Assembly (NCBI GenBank): GCA_006538405.1
Contig: BJKQ01000008.1
Coordinates: forward strand, 992,001-1,056,000
Reading direction: 5' to 3'
Length of the DNA: 64,000 bases
Origin: Hansfordia pulvinata
Taxonomy: Eukaryota > Ascomycota > Sordariomycetes > Xylariales
Shown here: piece after piece, positions 42,779 through 54,476 of the stretch
How positions within the stretch are numbered: the stretch's first letter is position 1
Layout: each line of letters starts with the position of its first letter
Position numbers and translations under genes: made by a program
Notes under the pieces: generated by a model
The model's database searches: none
Seen by the model: the letters and a program-made list of their open reading frames with translations, nothing else
Told to the model about the DNA's origin: nothing

Positions 42779-44702
42779 ATGGCTTCCTCTGCGACAAGGT
42801 CCGTGGCCCGGCTCGCCCGCGCCCAGCTCGGCCACTTCGCCCAGCCCGCACCCGCCGCCTGGTCGGCGCACACCAGCATGAACGCCATGACGCAGTCCCC
42901 GGCCCTTCTCGCCCGCGCCGCCTTTTCGACCGTCTCCCGCTCTTCTCGTCTGGCCGCTGCCCCTGCTGCCTCTGCTGTTGCCCGTCCCTCGGCCGTCCTT
43001 GCCCGCGCTGGCCCTCTGTCCCGCCAGTTCGCTCGCTTCTACGCCGATGCGCCTCCGTCCTCGTCCTCGTCTCCGTCTCCGGCTCCGGCTCCCAAGAAGA
43101 AGCCCGGCAAGATCCGCACCACCCTCAAATGGCTCCGTCGCAGCATCTACCTGTCCCTCCTCGCTCTCTTTGGCGCCATTGGCTACGATGGTTACCTCGA
43201 CCGTTACCCCGATGAACAGTTTACCCCTGATCCCGAAAAGAAGACTCTGGTTGTCCTTGGCACTGGCTGGGGTACCGTCGCTCTCCTGAAGAAGCTCGAC
43301 ACCTCTCAGTACAACGTCGTCGTCATCTCTCCCCGCAACTACTTCCTGTTCACCCCCCTGCTCCCTTCCTGCACCACCGGTAACATCGAGCACCGCTCCA
43401 TCATGGAGCCTGTTCGCCAGATCCTGCGTCACAAGAAGGCTGCCGTCAAGTTCTACGAGGCCGAGGCTACCAAGATCGACCACGAGCGCAAGGTTGTCAA
43501 GATCTCGGACAACTCCGACGTCAAAGGTACTGTGAACGAGACCGAGGTTCCCTACGACATGCTGGTCATTGGTGTTGGCGCCGAGAACGCCACCTTTGGC
43601 ATCCCCGGCGTCCGCGAGAACAGCTGCTTCCTCAAGGAAATTCGCGACGCCCAGGCCATCCGTACCAAGATCATGGACTGTGTTGAGACTGCTGCTTTCA
43701 AGGACCAGTCCAAGGAGGAGGTCGACCGTCTCCTGCACATGGTTGTCGTCGGTGGTGGCCCCACCGGTGTCGAATTCGCCGGCGAGCTTCGTGACTTCTT
43801 CGACGAGGACATCAAGAAGTTGATTCCCGAGATTGCCCCTCAGTTCAAGGTCACTCTGATCGAAGCCCTGCCCAACGTTCTGCCCATGTTCAGCAAGCAG
43901 CTGATCGACTACACCGAGAGCACCTTCAAGGAGGAGCACATTGAGATCAAGACCAAGACCATGGTCAAGAAGGTTACCGACAAGACTGTCGAGGCCGAGG
44001 TTACCGGCCCGGACGGCAAGAAGTCCATCATCACCATCCCCTACGGTCTGCTAGTCTGGGCCACTGGCAACGCCCTGCGCCCCATTGTCAAGGATCTCAT
44101 GACGCAAATCCCTGCCCAGAAGGACTCCCGCCGTGGTCTGGCTGTCAACGAGTACATGGTTGTCCAGGGATCTCGCGACATCTGGGCCGTTGGTGACTGC
44201 GCCGTCGCCGGCTACGCCCCCACTGCCCAGGTCGCCGCTCAGGAGGGCAACTTCCTGGCTCATCTGTTCAACAATATGGCCCGGACCGAGGCTCTCGAGA
44301 ACCACGTCAAGGAGCTGAGCTCCAGCCTCAACCTCAAGCCCGGCAACACTGCCGAGATTACCCAGGAGATTGAGGGTGTCGAAAAGCAGCTTCGCCGCAT
44401 CAAGGACGTGAAGCCCTTCCACTACTCTCACCAGGGTAGCTTGGCCTACATTGGCAGCGAGCGTGCCGTTGCCGATGTTGCTTGGATGAACGGCAACGTC
44501 GCCTCGGGTGGCAAGATGACCTACTACTTCTGGCGCAGCGCCTACCTGAGCATGTGTTTCAGCAGTAAGTCCCCCTCTCTAAACTAACCCTCTCCCGCGC
44601 GTCCTATCATTTCTGACCTTGGATACAGCCCGTAACCGTGTTCTGGTCGCTCTCGACTGGATCAAGGCCAAGGTCTACGGCCGTGACGTCTCCCGCGAGT
44701 AA
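42779..44702 (+). CDS. NDE1: Alternative (rotenone-insensitive) NADH dehydrogenase, type II
   Basis: FAD enzyme of the mitochondrial inner membrane that passes electrons from NADH to ubiquinone without pumping protons. Exons are 42779-44564 and 44629-44702 (phase 1, GTAAGT donor), 619 residues. The first ~95 residues are Ala/Arg/Ser-rich with almost no acids, a mitochondrial presequence. A membrane-like segment RSIYLSLLALFGAIGYDGYL follows and suggests anchoring with the catalytic part in the intermembrane space, hence an external (NDE-type) enzyme. Two dinucleotide-binding folds are present: VVLGTGWGTVALLKKL (about 160) and VVVGGGPTGVEFAGEL (about 322). Other hallmarks are SPRNYFLFTPLLPS, VWATGNALRP, WAVGDCAVAGYAPTAQVAAQEG and the C-terminal membrane-binding helix RVLVALDWIKAKVYGRDVSRE. 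No EF-hand insert is seen. Whether the enzyme faces outward or inward is inferred, not shown. Confidence 0.93.
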
Positions 44703-45494
44703 GCAATCTCGTGGCTCAAGCGCCCGGTCTACAGCCTGCAGCCTGATTTGGGGAGGATTTCCTATCGTTTTAGAAAGGGTCTGGGGACGGGGAGGCAGCT
44801 GTGAAGGGGAGGGGATTCTGGTCCGCGTAAACCGAGAACGGTTTATGACCGTCCCCTTTGGCAACGTTTTGGCATCGGCGTTCCGGTTTTAGCTTCATTA
44901 GAGTCGAGCCGAGGCGAGCCAGGACAACCGGAGAAAAGACGCTGGTCCTCCGGCAGTTACTCACTCCAAAAGAAAAACACGACAGGGGAGCTGAAGACGC
45001 GGCCGCGGGTGCCTTTTGTCAGTATGCATTGGATGCCTTTGGATACACACGTCCGCTGGGGTCGGCGGGCAAGCTGCTGGCGCCGAACGACGGCACCATG
45101 TCCTAGAGAAGCTACCTTGTCCAGTGTATGAGTAGTAATAGAATACCTGTTTTTTATGTACCCCATCTTTCAATCTTCAATCCCGCCGGGTGGCGCTCGT
45201 GAATGCTCTCAGTGAAGTCTCATAGCTACGCGCTGATCGAGATAGTTGATTGACGCTGAGAACTGACCTGGTGGATCGCTGACACGAGTTTGGGTTGTTC
45301 AGAAAGGTAAAGGAACAATCCCGCAACGGAAACCCTCGCCCAAGCCGCGAGCTCGGTCAATTTTGCCCTTGGTTGGGACAGAATTCTGTGTAGCTCTCGC
45401 GATAAAGGGTGTGCCGAAGCTGATCGCGTCTATTGGTGCGTATTGGCTTCAATATGAGAAACAATACCAACTATAGAAAGAGGAACCATGTCGA
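44703..45494. other. Convergent 3' regions of NDE1 and the GNAT gene
   Basis: About 790 bases, no gene seen. Confidence 0.55.
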
Positions 45495-46738
45495 TCATCT
45501 CGACTGAGGTCCGGAATTCGGCTCCCTGACCATAGTGTACAGCTTGATTGCGTTTCCAGCATCGTCGCATTCGAGCTCCTTGGTGAACCTAAACCCAAGA
45601 CGGCCGTAAATGTCGAGGTTGGGCGCGTCGCGGCTGGACTCAAGGTAGCAGCTCATGCCCTCCGAGTCAGCCTGGTCGGTGACCGCCTTCATCATGGCCC
45701 TACCGATCCCCTGGCCTTGGACTTTTGGCAACACGACCATGATGTTAAGGAAGTAGTAGCCTCGGGGGTCTGTCCACACGGTACTTTGGGCCTTTGCTTG
45801 CGCCTCTTTCCAGATGTAGTATCGCTGTTCGGGTCGTGCCATGTCAGTATCCAGAGCTCGGGTCGCGAGATAGTCACAGGGTTCTGCAGCTGTAGTGAGT
45901 GGATGGACCTACGCGAACGTTCAGACCGCCTCTGCCGTACCACATATTCATGGTCAACTGGCTGAACCAGAGCCGCCAGTCTTCGAGCCACTGGTGCCAC
46001 GGGGCGGGCTGGTCTGCTTCGTGGGGCTTCAGCCACATGGCGACGCCGAGGACCTCGTCGCTCCCTTGCTCTTTTGCGACCTGGAAGATGGCGTTTCTCA
46101 TCCCCCAGTGGCAGCGCGTAGTCAAGGAAGCGGCATTGCGCTGCGGGCTGAACTGTTTAAGAGCGAGATTAGCTCGGTCTGGATACCCGTACGGGGACTC
46201 CAAGCGGCTGCATTGGCCAACTGACAGCTTCTGGGTTGCTTCCGCAAGACCACGCCGTCTGTACTTGCTACCCGAGTTGTCTTTATTCACGCCTGGGGTT
46301 TTTTATCTACGGCGGGAGCCAGCTCTGCCCACGGCAGCTTGGTGTCCTGTCACGCACGGCTTTGTCTGGGGGGCCCGGGGACGCGCCGCGTGGCCGTGGC
46401 AGGCTTTCCCAACATGGGCCTAGGTGTGCGCCCTTTGGACGTTGTGCGCAGACGGGGTCGATCGACTGGGGTCTTTGTCTTGGTGGACAGCACCAGCGGG
46501 CTGACAACGTTTGGAGATGGGGTCAGGGGCGAGCATCTCGTACCTTGGATTTGTCGAAGACCCAGTTGCTGTAAGGGTCGTCCGCGAAAGCCTCCCTGAA
46601 AGCCGACGGTGAGCCTGAAGAGGACGAGCAATCGTGACAGGGAGAGGCGGGAAGCAGGGACCAGCCTGCGACTCACTGGATCGCAGCCACTGCGCCAGGT
46701 ATATCCTGCTGCGAGAGGGCTGAGACACGGACCGGCAT
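45495..46738 (-). CDS. GNAT-family N-acetyltransferase
   Basis: Acetyl-CoA-dependent acetyltransferase of unknown substrate. Minus-strand exons are 46677-46738, 46544-46595, 45913-46152 and 45495-45824, giving 227 residues with all junctions in frame. It opens MPVRVSALSQQDIPGAVAAIQ, continues EAFADDPYSNWVFDKSK, then RCHWGMRNAIFQVAKE, VLGVAMWLKPHE and RRYYIWKEAQ. The acetyl-CoA site is LNIMVVLPKVQGQGIGRAMM (V-x-P-x-x-Q-x-x-G-I-G), followed by CYLESSRDAPNLDIYGRLGFR, the usual C-terminal GNAT half. This four-block pattern matches a common fungal GNAT group. The second intron (46153-46543) is 391 nt, the longest in the window. A second acceptor or an extra small exon inside it cannot be ruled out. 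Confidence 0.85.
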
Positions 46739-47594
46739 GTCGGCGGCTGCCCCCGGCTCCGCGGGCCGACAGGCGGCGGTACGATATTCGCACGGGCACG
46801 GAGTCGAGACTGAAGAAGGCGGTTGTCGTGTGAGTACGGATAAGTGAGAGGCGGTCTACGACGAGAGGGTCAGGGGAAGGTCCGTGGAGGCGAGGCCGGC
46901 TTAGAGTGTGGCAGAAGTTGCAAGGTTGCTACCTAAGGTAATGTCCTACGTTCGTGGGCAGATGCAACAGGTACATGCAAGCAGAGACTAAAGTGGGCTG
47001 GGGCATATGTATACCTACCACAGAATGAATTACCAGGTACAATAAAAGGAAATGCTTGCTGGCTGCTGGAAGTGACGGCCGTCCCGGCACGCTTCGTTAA
47101 CGCCGCGAATACTGAACCTGGTGCTTTACTGGGTGTTGGGGCTTGCACTTACAGAGTTCCTGCCTCTTGCTCGTACATCCATTGGATCTAAGTCGCGGCT
47201 GCCATTGCTCTGCTGGCCACCATTCAAGAAGGCGTCGTCGAAGTGAAAACTGCAGGTGCAATCCAGACCAACCTGCAAAGGGACACTCTAAGCAAAAGGC
47301 AAGAAGCAAGAGCAGCAGGCCCGCACAAATGATTTCGGTGCCTACAGCGCTGTTAGTATTATGTAACCACCAGGGGATCCAATCTGCCAAAGTGAATCTC
47401 GCTTCGGCGTCGGCGCTTGGTGAAATCAACCATCGCCTCGTCCACGCCGACGTGCCGACATTGGCCCTCGCCATCCATCTTGAGACGCCTCAGCAAGCGG
47501 CCGAAAACACGACGCGATGCCACGGTGCTTCCCCGCTTCGCAACGGGCCTACCAGGCGAGGCGCCCGTCCATAGAACCGGCGCCGCCTCTGCTC

Positions 47595-47626
<32 letters not shown>

Positions 47627-48931
47627 CGGCAACACCGACAGCCTGAGCTACGAGTAATCAATACCACTATTCGTACCTCGGTCACGCGACAATTACCCAC
47701 ATGGCGCAGTCGCGAAGCCTCCCCTCCCAATATCTCGACCCAAGCGACCGCCCCCTTTAGCTCTCTGGCCTGGGCCTGGGGCGAACATGTCAAAGCCTTG
47801 CTCGTGCGCCCGTTCGGCCCGCGAACTGGCTTGCTCGCGATCCGTGCCCCCCCATGACCGCGCCCTCGCCCAGCGTTGCATCGCACCATGTGCCGCTGTA
47901 TCGTGCTAGGCTTGAAACCGCGCCTCCACCACTGCTCGGACCTGAGACGCTCAGTCCTTGCACCTCTTGTAACATGGCTTTCTACCTTGGACACACACGC
48001 CGCCTTCCTGCCCCCAGCGCCAGCAGCACCACTCTCCCGGCCAATTCCCGACGTCGCTTTGCGTCAATCGAAGCAGCAGAGCACCTTTCGCCATGGGCAC
48101 ACAAGCCTCCCATTGGGCCATTAGGACGACCCCCCATCGGCCTTGAGGGGCACACAACCGAGTAGCTTGTCGGAAATGTCAACATGCTCACTCACCCCGG
48201 GATTCGTCTCAAGGCTCGACCAGATACGTCTCCGCGCTGTCTGCAGGCCTTGTTGGTCCCTGTTCGCGCCTTCGCACCTTGGACTCAGGCTCCTTTCAAT
48301 TCTGCAAGTAGACACCGCTTCCCACGTCGTGCCGCCCCCATATTGGCTGCTCTGTGCGTCGGAGGAAACTACCAATGATTATGGAGACCCGTCAGAGATA
48401 CACAGACCAGCCTAGCAGATTCGCCCCAGTCCGGGCTCCGGGGCCACCGTCTCAGCCGTGTGGTGGTAGTGTCGTGTATGACGACTGCAGTCCCTGGCCC
48501 CAGCTGCGGCAATGTGCTACAGGAGCCCCTCCCTTCGGGCAGATGCCGATGGTAACTTGCCAAGACTGGCTTCTATCGCGTTTGCGGAGAGGCCTGAGGG
48601 TGGTTGATGCTCTCACGCCATTGGCGGCCGCCCGGAAGCATCTGAAACCCATCGCGAAGAAAGAATCTTCGCTGCCTTCGTCGCCTAGCTTATCTTCTAT
48701 TCTGCCTCCCATTTTCCTTTCCCTTCTTCACATCTCTGCCGTGCAGAACTAATAATTCGCCCTCCCAAGACGCCTTAGCACGAGCCACCTAAACCGCCAC
48801 GGCACGCAGATCTCAGCTACTGATCGCCTCATCCAGCGCCCATCTAGCTGGTACTATGGGTTTTTTCTAATACTTCGAGTTCGGCATATACGTAATGACC
48901 AGACCCGCGACTTTGGAACACTGCCGGCAAG
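46739..48931. other. Intergenic region with CAA microsatellite, no gene seen
   Basis: About 2.2 kb between divergent genes. Several open frames of 80-150 codons exist but have no conserved motif and inconsistent codon use. It includes the (CAA)n tract at 47594. Confidence 0.5.
47594..47627. repeat. CAA trinucleotide microsatellite
   Basis: About eleven CAA units. One reading frame would encode poly-Gln and another poly-Asn, but no gene is supported here. Confidence 0.9.
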
Positions 48932-50765
48932 ATGTCCACGTTGAGGGTGTGGCGGCGGCGTGAATCATATCCATCGGACTCGAGGTCAACGACTGGCTGC
49001 TCTCAAAAGAGCTTCCCGGCAGATCACACGACCTCAACAAGCCATCTTAGAACGATCATTCAGGAAGAACAACCTCGAAAGCGCCACCGACATGTACGGA
49101 GACCCCGCCAGGCCAGTTCTCGAGGGCACATAGCACCCAGGAGCGACGAGAAAGCGCATAAGGTTTCCAAGGCATTCGCGAAAGCGTTATCGCACGCGAG
49201 CGGAGCATTGGCAGCCAAAGAGGAGGCTCAAGAGGACACCGAAACTGAGGATGACGATACAGATGATGAAGAAGAGGTGGGCAAGCCTACCAGCACGGAA
49301 ATGGCTGCGCCTCCAACTACTTTACCCCCGAGCACCACGGCGTCTATTCCCAGCTCAACGAGCCAAGCCTCTGTGACAGAAGTGACCTCAAGCATCACTT
49401 CGCCATTGACCACTGCCTCGCCAGCGAGCCCCACCTCATCATCACCTGTGGGTCTCCCTATTCCATCGAATGGGAAAAAAGCTAACAGCTTCAAGCAACC
49501 TTCCATAACTTTCACGGCGTCCAGCGACTCAGAGACCAGCCAGGTCCAGGCATCCACACCAATAGTGATATCGCCTGAACCAAGCGCCTCGCCGCAAATT
49601 GAAACCAGCTCATCGCCACTCTCTCTGCCGCCATCCAGAACAGGTACCGCTCTGTTTGCAGAGGAAAGCAATCTGAGTCCATCTGGAAAGGATAATAGTC
49701 GGGTTTTTGATGGCGATGGAAGCTTTCACCATGACTACGACGATGACGACGGGAACACGAACCCCATGACCCTTACCCTGACCACCCGCCTTCAGGCCTC
49801 AATCCTACAGCTGAGCGCGTGCTTATCGCGGCTGGCGTGACAGGTAGGCCGCCTGCAACCTTGAGCTAACTCTCGAAACAAATCTAACATCATGTCTTGC
49901 GCCGAAAGGTATCATCATCATGGTAGTCTTCGCTGCGTTCTTCATGCGCCGATCCATCAAGAGAGCCAGAAGCGGGAAACCCGTATTTTGGGGCAAATAC
50001 TTCAAAACACGGTCCAACTCGACCCACAGCCTGCCCGAGACTGAGAGCCGACGCATATCGAACGAGCCTCCTCCTAAGTACGAGGCAGAAGAACCAAAGG
50101 AGACAAGGGCCCCTCAAAGCCAGAGAGGTTACTTTGCGCCTGAGAAGGCGCCAATGCCTATCAACACCACTTTTTCAGGATGGGTCACCATGGAATCCCA
50201 TCTTGAGATCCCCATTGCCAACTCAAGCCCCACGGTCGCCAACCAAAGTCCTACAGTAACGCGGAGCTTTGACGGAATCCCCAGGCCGTCCTTGAACAAT
50301 GCAAGCAATGCCAACTTTTCCGACTCGCAGCCCCAAACCACCCCAGGCCAGACAGCTGGGACTGGCCCTGATGCGGTTGCGCAAAAGGACAGGAAGAAGG
50401 CGCAAAGACCCTCGGTACGACTCAGCGAGCTTTCGTCACTGTCTTCAGGTTTTGGCGACGGGGACCTCATCGTCTCCGGGGGGCCACGCAGCCCTCCACC
50501 AGCAGCGGTCACCCAGCCCAAGACGGGCTCTACTTATATGGACCGCTTCTCGTGGTCGAATCGCCGAGACGCTCGCCGAGACACCGTGTACACACAGACG
50601 AGCGAGGACCGCCCGGCGCGCTTCCGCAGCATCGGTAGCTGGGTGAACCAGCAGACAGGGCGAGTCAAGAGAGCCAACTCGAGGGCCCGCGCGAGAGGCG
50701 AGGTCCCTGTAATGCCTGCGATTCCGGGAGAAATAAGTGCCACGCAGCAAACTACTTATAGATAG
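48932..50765 (+). CDS. Single-span membrane protein with Ser/Thr-rich ectodomain, probable frameshift before the membrane segment
   Basis: Function unknown. Exon 1 runs 48932-49843 and exon 2 49909-50765 (phase 1, GTAGGC donor, AAAG acceptor). The N-terminal part has a basic start, an acidic patch (TETEDDDTDDEEE), then a long Ser/Thr/Pro-rich region typical of O-mannosylated cell-wall ectodomains. The stretch GLNPTAERVLIAAGVT joined to GIIIMVVFAAFFMRRSIKRAR forms a membrane-entry and transmembrane segment, followed by a cytosolic tail containing RPSVRLSELSSLSSGFGDGD and RRDTVYTQTSEDRPARFR. The ectodomain and GLNPTAER are in different frames. Either one C is missing at 49762-49765 (giving 590 codons exactly), or an extra intron runs 49645-49796 with a weak GTACCG donor. 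No signal peptide is visible at the first ATG, so the true N-terminus may lie in an unseen exon. It resembles fungal wall-sensor-like proteins in layout only. Confidence 0.65.
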
Positions 50766-51174
50766 CCAGCGTCCACGCCGGGTCCAATCTGCTACGACTT
50801 GCAGGGATTTCACGTACAAGGGCCGGGCCAATACGTACGGTAGCCGGGGTCAAAGATTGGGAATGGGCAGCATTCATAAGATATCCAAAACATTGTACAT
50901 AGTGTCCATTCGTTTTTAGGAGAAGTGTATATATTTCCTTATCCCGTTAGCCGTTGGGATCAGCACCATGAAGTGAGTGAACGTCTGTCTACGTGGTGGC
51001 AGTCTTGCCATGATCTATCCTGCTTCGCCGCCAATACTTATTGCCCCTTGGAAGAAGATGGTCTTTACCGAGATTGTTTCTGAGGTCTCTCCCATACTCT
51101 CACGCACGGCCCACCATGGACCGCAGTCTCGAGTTCTGAGGCATGCTCCTTCGAGTGGGCGCCTCTACAACCTG
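50766..51174. other. Convergent 3' regions
   Basis: About 410 bases between facing stop codons. Nothing recognised. Confidence 0.5.
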
Positions 51175-51555
51175 TCATTCAATACCGGACCACCGCTTCT
51201 GAGGAATCACGTACGGCGGACGAGAACTACCGCCAGCAGGCGACTCTCCCTGGTCCATTTGGGCGCCGCGGTGGGTCCTGCCGCTGCCGCCTTTGCTGCC
51301 GCTGCCGCTGCCCCCGCTCCGGGCATTTCGCTCTTTCATCTGCATAGACACCAGCCGCGCGTGGTCGTCGCAGAAGCCGTTTGCCCGCCCGTCGTACTGC
51401 GTCACGCGCAGGCGCGAGCAGCAGGGGCCGCCGACGCCGCAGCAGCAGGGGCAGGTGCAGAAGATGGACTGGTCCCTGACGGCCTCGGCGACGCCGGTGC
51501 GGGTGAAGCAGCCCGAGACCGAGCAGCGGTAGACTTCCTGGATGAAGTTGCACAT
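51175..51555 (-). CDS. Small cysteine-rich protein, function unknown
   Basis: Intronless, 126 residues, no signal peptide. The first 65 residues contain 11 cysteines (positions 2, 11, 16, 33, 35, 37, 38, 39, 45, 46 and 62), including the cluster FCTCPCCCG and GGPCCSRLR. The rest is a Gly/Ser-rich linker (SGGSGSGSKGGSG) and a polar tail ending PYVIPQKRWSGIE. Codons in the Cys-rich half strongly prefer C or G in third position, like the other genes here, which supports real coding. A cytosolic protein with CXC and CCC clusters suggests zinc or copper binding. An MC-start and CX4C opening is seen in other uncharacterised small fungal proteins. No family can be named with confidence. Confidence 0.65.
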   Translation of the reverse strand: MCNFIQEVYRCSVSGCFTRTGVAEAVRDQSIFCTCPCCCGVGGPCCSRLRVTQYDGRANGFCDDHARLVSMQMKERNARSGGSGSGSKGGSGRTHRGAQMDQGESPAGGSSRPPYVIPQKRWSGIE

Positions 51556-53079
51556 TTTTACCTTTCTTCCTCTCCTTCTTTCTTGGTCTTCTCTGGGAAT
51601 GTTTTTTTCTTTTCCTCTTCTTGTTGGATGTGGGAGGGCTCTGGCGTTTGGTGCGTACCTTTGGCTTTCTGTGCGAGTATTGTTTGGGATGAAGAGAGAT
51701 TTTCTTGTGCGGCTTTCTGGTCGCAGAATGCGGCGGTGGTGTCTGTGTTTGTGTGAGGGTGTCTGGCTGTGGTTGCTGCTGCTGGGGATTTGGGATGATG
51801 GTCGAGAAGGGCTGCTCTTATAGAGAGAGCGTGGCCCGTCTGGGAGTGGAAAGTGCTGGGGTGTTCATGATCCTGATCGAAGGTTGTTCGTGATCATTCG
51901 GGGTGTTCATGAACGACTGCGGATGATGAAGTCGGGGATGAAGAGGGAGGGGAAGACATGGATGTGTTTCGTCTCTTTGCAGATCTGATTCTACCCGGGA
52001 TTGAGCCCATTGCATCAGTTTGTTTAGCTGCATTCTTTGATTTCGTAAACAGTAAGAATTGTTATGGCGCGTGTTCAGCCCCTGCAGCGCTGCCGAGGCC
52101 ATTCGCCCTTTTGTCTCCTCGGCTTGGTCACGAGCCGTGTTCGCCGGAGTCCGCGGAGGCTCAAAGGGAATGAGCTCTTTCTTTCTTGCTTCACGTGGAT
52201 GTTCATGCCGAATTGCGATAGGGAGGGGCATCATGATTGCTCAGGTTTGCGCTTGCTGTGGTAGGAGAATGGACACCCATCACCAGCCTGCCTTACCCAC
52301 GCTACCAGGTAGGCGCTTGAGGGTGTATTTCCTGAGTGACGACGAACACCAGATGCCCCGCGACGGGGAGGTCACGCTAGGGGTAGAAATTCAACCTAAT
52401 TCGACAGAAAACCCCAATGCGCACCCTGCTTTACTACCTAAAGTACTAGAGAACGGGACGGGGCGCCATGAAAAGACGGGTGTGCCAATTGGCGGCTGTC
52501 GTCGGCGGCTGAGGAGGCGGAGTCGCGGCTCTGGTAACTCTCGGTTATTAATGAGACACACAGGGGAAGGCGTGAAAGGACAGGCCGTAGCTTCCCTCGT
52601 GCGTGCTCCGCCCCGCCCCGCGTCATCGGGCCCGCCGCACCTGCCCATTGTCTCAGCCTCGGGCGCGCGCGCCTCGCTGGATTACGTGTGACCTTCTTTT
52701 GCCATTCAGGTCCATCCATGGCCATATCCCCGGTATACAAGTACCTGCCTAGTACCTACCTTAGGTAAAGTTGAGGTTCACCTTGTGGTTATCCCGTGCC
52801 TTGCCCGGCTTATTAGCTTTGCTTGCTTTGCCTGCCTACATGTACATACTATAAACAGAAACGACATTGTCTTCGAACCTGCCGTCCCTTGGCTCGCCGC
52901 CACACAAAAGCCCGTCGCTTTGTGCGTGTCTTGGCTTCTCAAGCGTCCCAACTCTCGCCATCTGGACCCCCCACCATACTCCGCCCAACAGCAGATTCGC
53001 TCTCTTCGCTCGCACACCCACGCTGAGCGTCGTCGCCTCGGGCGCCTCCCGCCGACGACCCCCCCCCGTCACCATCGCC
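51556..53079. other. Divergent promoter region, no gene seen
   Basis: About 1.5 kb between the Cys-rich gene and the next plus-strand gene. GTAC-type motifs cluster at 52736-52769 (AAGTACCTGCCTAGTACCTACCTTAGGTA). The 200 bases before 53080 are C-rich and probably the 5' UTR. Confidence 0.55.
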
Positions 53080-54476
53080 ATGCTCGACGAAAACCTCCCC
53101 ACCTTCGTCTTCCGCCGGTCGACCGACGACCCCCACTCCAAGCTGCTCTACTTCACCGCCAACGGCTCCGAGCCCGCCCCGAGTACTACTTCAAGAAGCT
53201 CGACCCCGCCGCCCCCGAGGCCAGGAACCGCTACGCCGGCGCTCTCGGCGACGCCAGCGCCCACGACATCATCTTTGGCGAGGTCCTCATCGAGCCCGAG
53301 TTCCAGCAGCCCTCCCTCTCCGCCGCCGAGATCCGCGCCCAGAACGGCGTGCCCCCGCCCCCGACCCCCCTCATCCCCGATGGCTTCTCCATCCAGCTCT
53401 ACAACCCCGAGCAGGTCATTGCCGTCAAGGGCGAGAAGAGCACCTGGACCGGCAAGGAGTCCTGGGATTTTGAGATGCCCCAGCACAGCTTCCGCATGCC
53501 CTCCTCCTCCACCGTCGACCGCCAGCACAGCGACCCCACCACCAGCAGCCTGACCCCCAAGAGCATGTTCAAGTGGAAGCGCGACAGCAAGTTCTCCAAG
53601 GACATGACCTGCTACATGACCGGCACCTCGGTCGGCGGCAAGCAGAAGAAGGATCCCGATATCACGGTCGCCTTCTTCAAGCAGACCAAGGATCGCCAAA
53701 CCGTCACTGTCTACGAGCCCAACTTGCAGCGCGTCGAGGTCGAGGACCGCAAGGGTTTCGAGGTTGTCCTGCTGTTGGCCGCCGAGGTCATTCGCGAAAT
53801 CTATCTTTTTCCCAACCGCGACTCCTTCAACATCTCGGGCGCCCCCAGACAGCGCTCCCGCACAAACTCGCGGCCCCCGCCCGCCTCCTCCTCGTCTCCG
53901 CGACCCGATCCCTACGTGATGACCAGCGCAGTGAGCAACATGCCCCCCGGTCAGTCTGGCTCGTCCGCGCCGCCGGGGGACGCGCGTAACCAGGCTGTAG
54001 AGCAGGAAACGAAGCGTCTCCAGGCAATGGTGCAACAAGAGCAGCACCAAAAGGAACAGCGAGAACAAGAGGAGCAGAAGCGTATCAAGCGCATGCTCGA
54101 GGAAGAAGAACAAAACGAGAAGCAGCGGCGCAACGCCGAGGTCGATCTGGAAACGGAGAGACTACGTCGCGAATTTGGCCTCGAGGGCCAGGACTTTTCT
54201 CCTGCGCCCAACCCCACCTTGCCCCCAAGACCTGCGCCAGGACAACCATCGCCGCAGAATCTAAACGCCCCTCACGTGCACTGGCAGAATGTACAGCCCC
54301 CTCCACGACCCCTAAGCGCCGATCCGCGGCCACCGGGAGCCGGTCTTGGCCGGCTCTTCCACGGCGGTGCGCCGGCCCCGCAGAACGGCGCTCCCTCGAG
54401 TTCGCGGCCCGGGCGCAGAAGAGAGAGCGCTGGAGAGGGTGGCAAGATGAGGAAAAAGAAGAGCGGCTTCTTCTGA
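53080..54476 (+). CDS. Conserved fungal protein of unknown function with C-terminal coiled coil, apparent one-base frameshift
   Basis: Start ATG 53080-53082 (MLDENLPTFVFRRSTDDPHSK). After ~34 codons the frame breaks at a C-run (53177-53180). Adding one C joins TANGSEPAP to EYYFKKLDPAAPEARNRY and gives 466 codons exactly, 465 residues. The N-terminal half (about 1-260) is a compact, well-conserved-looking domain: HDIIFGEVLIEPE, GFSIQLYNPEQVIAVKGEKSTW, MFKWKRDSKFSKDMTCYMTG, PDITVAFFKQTKDRQTVTVYEPN and VEDRKGFEVVLLLAAEVIREIY. A Pro/Ser linker follows, then a Glu/Gln/Arg coiled coil (about 335-395), a Pro-rich region, and a basic end KMRKKKSGFF. No domain name is known to me. Intronless. It is probably cytosolic or membrane-peripheral through its basic-hydrophobic tail, which is inference. 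Confidence 0.8.

Noticed and set aside
47143..48165. Chain of open frames near the CAA repeat, considered as a spliced gene
   Set aside because: No pair of frames could be joined into a conserved protein, and codon use is unlike the neighbours.
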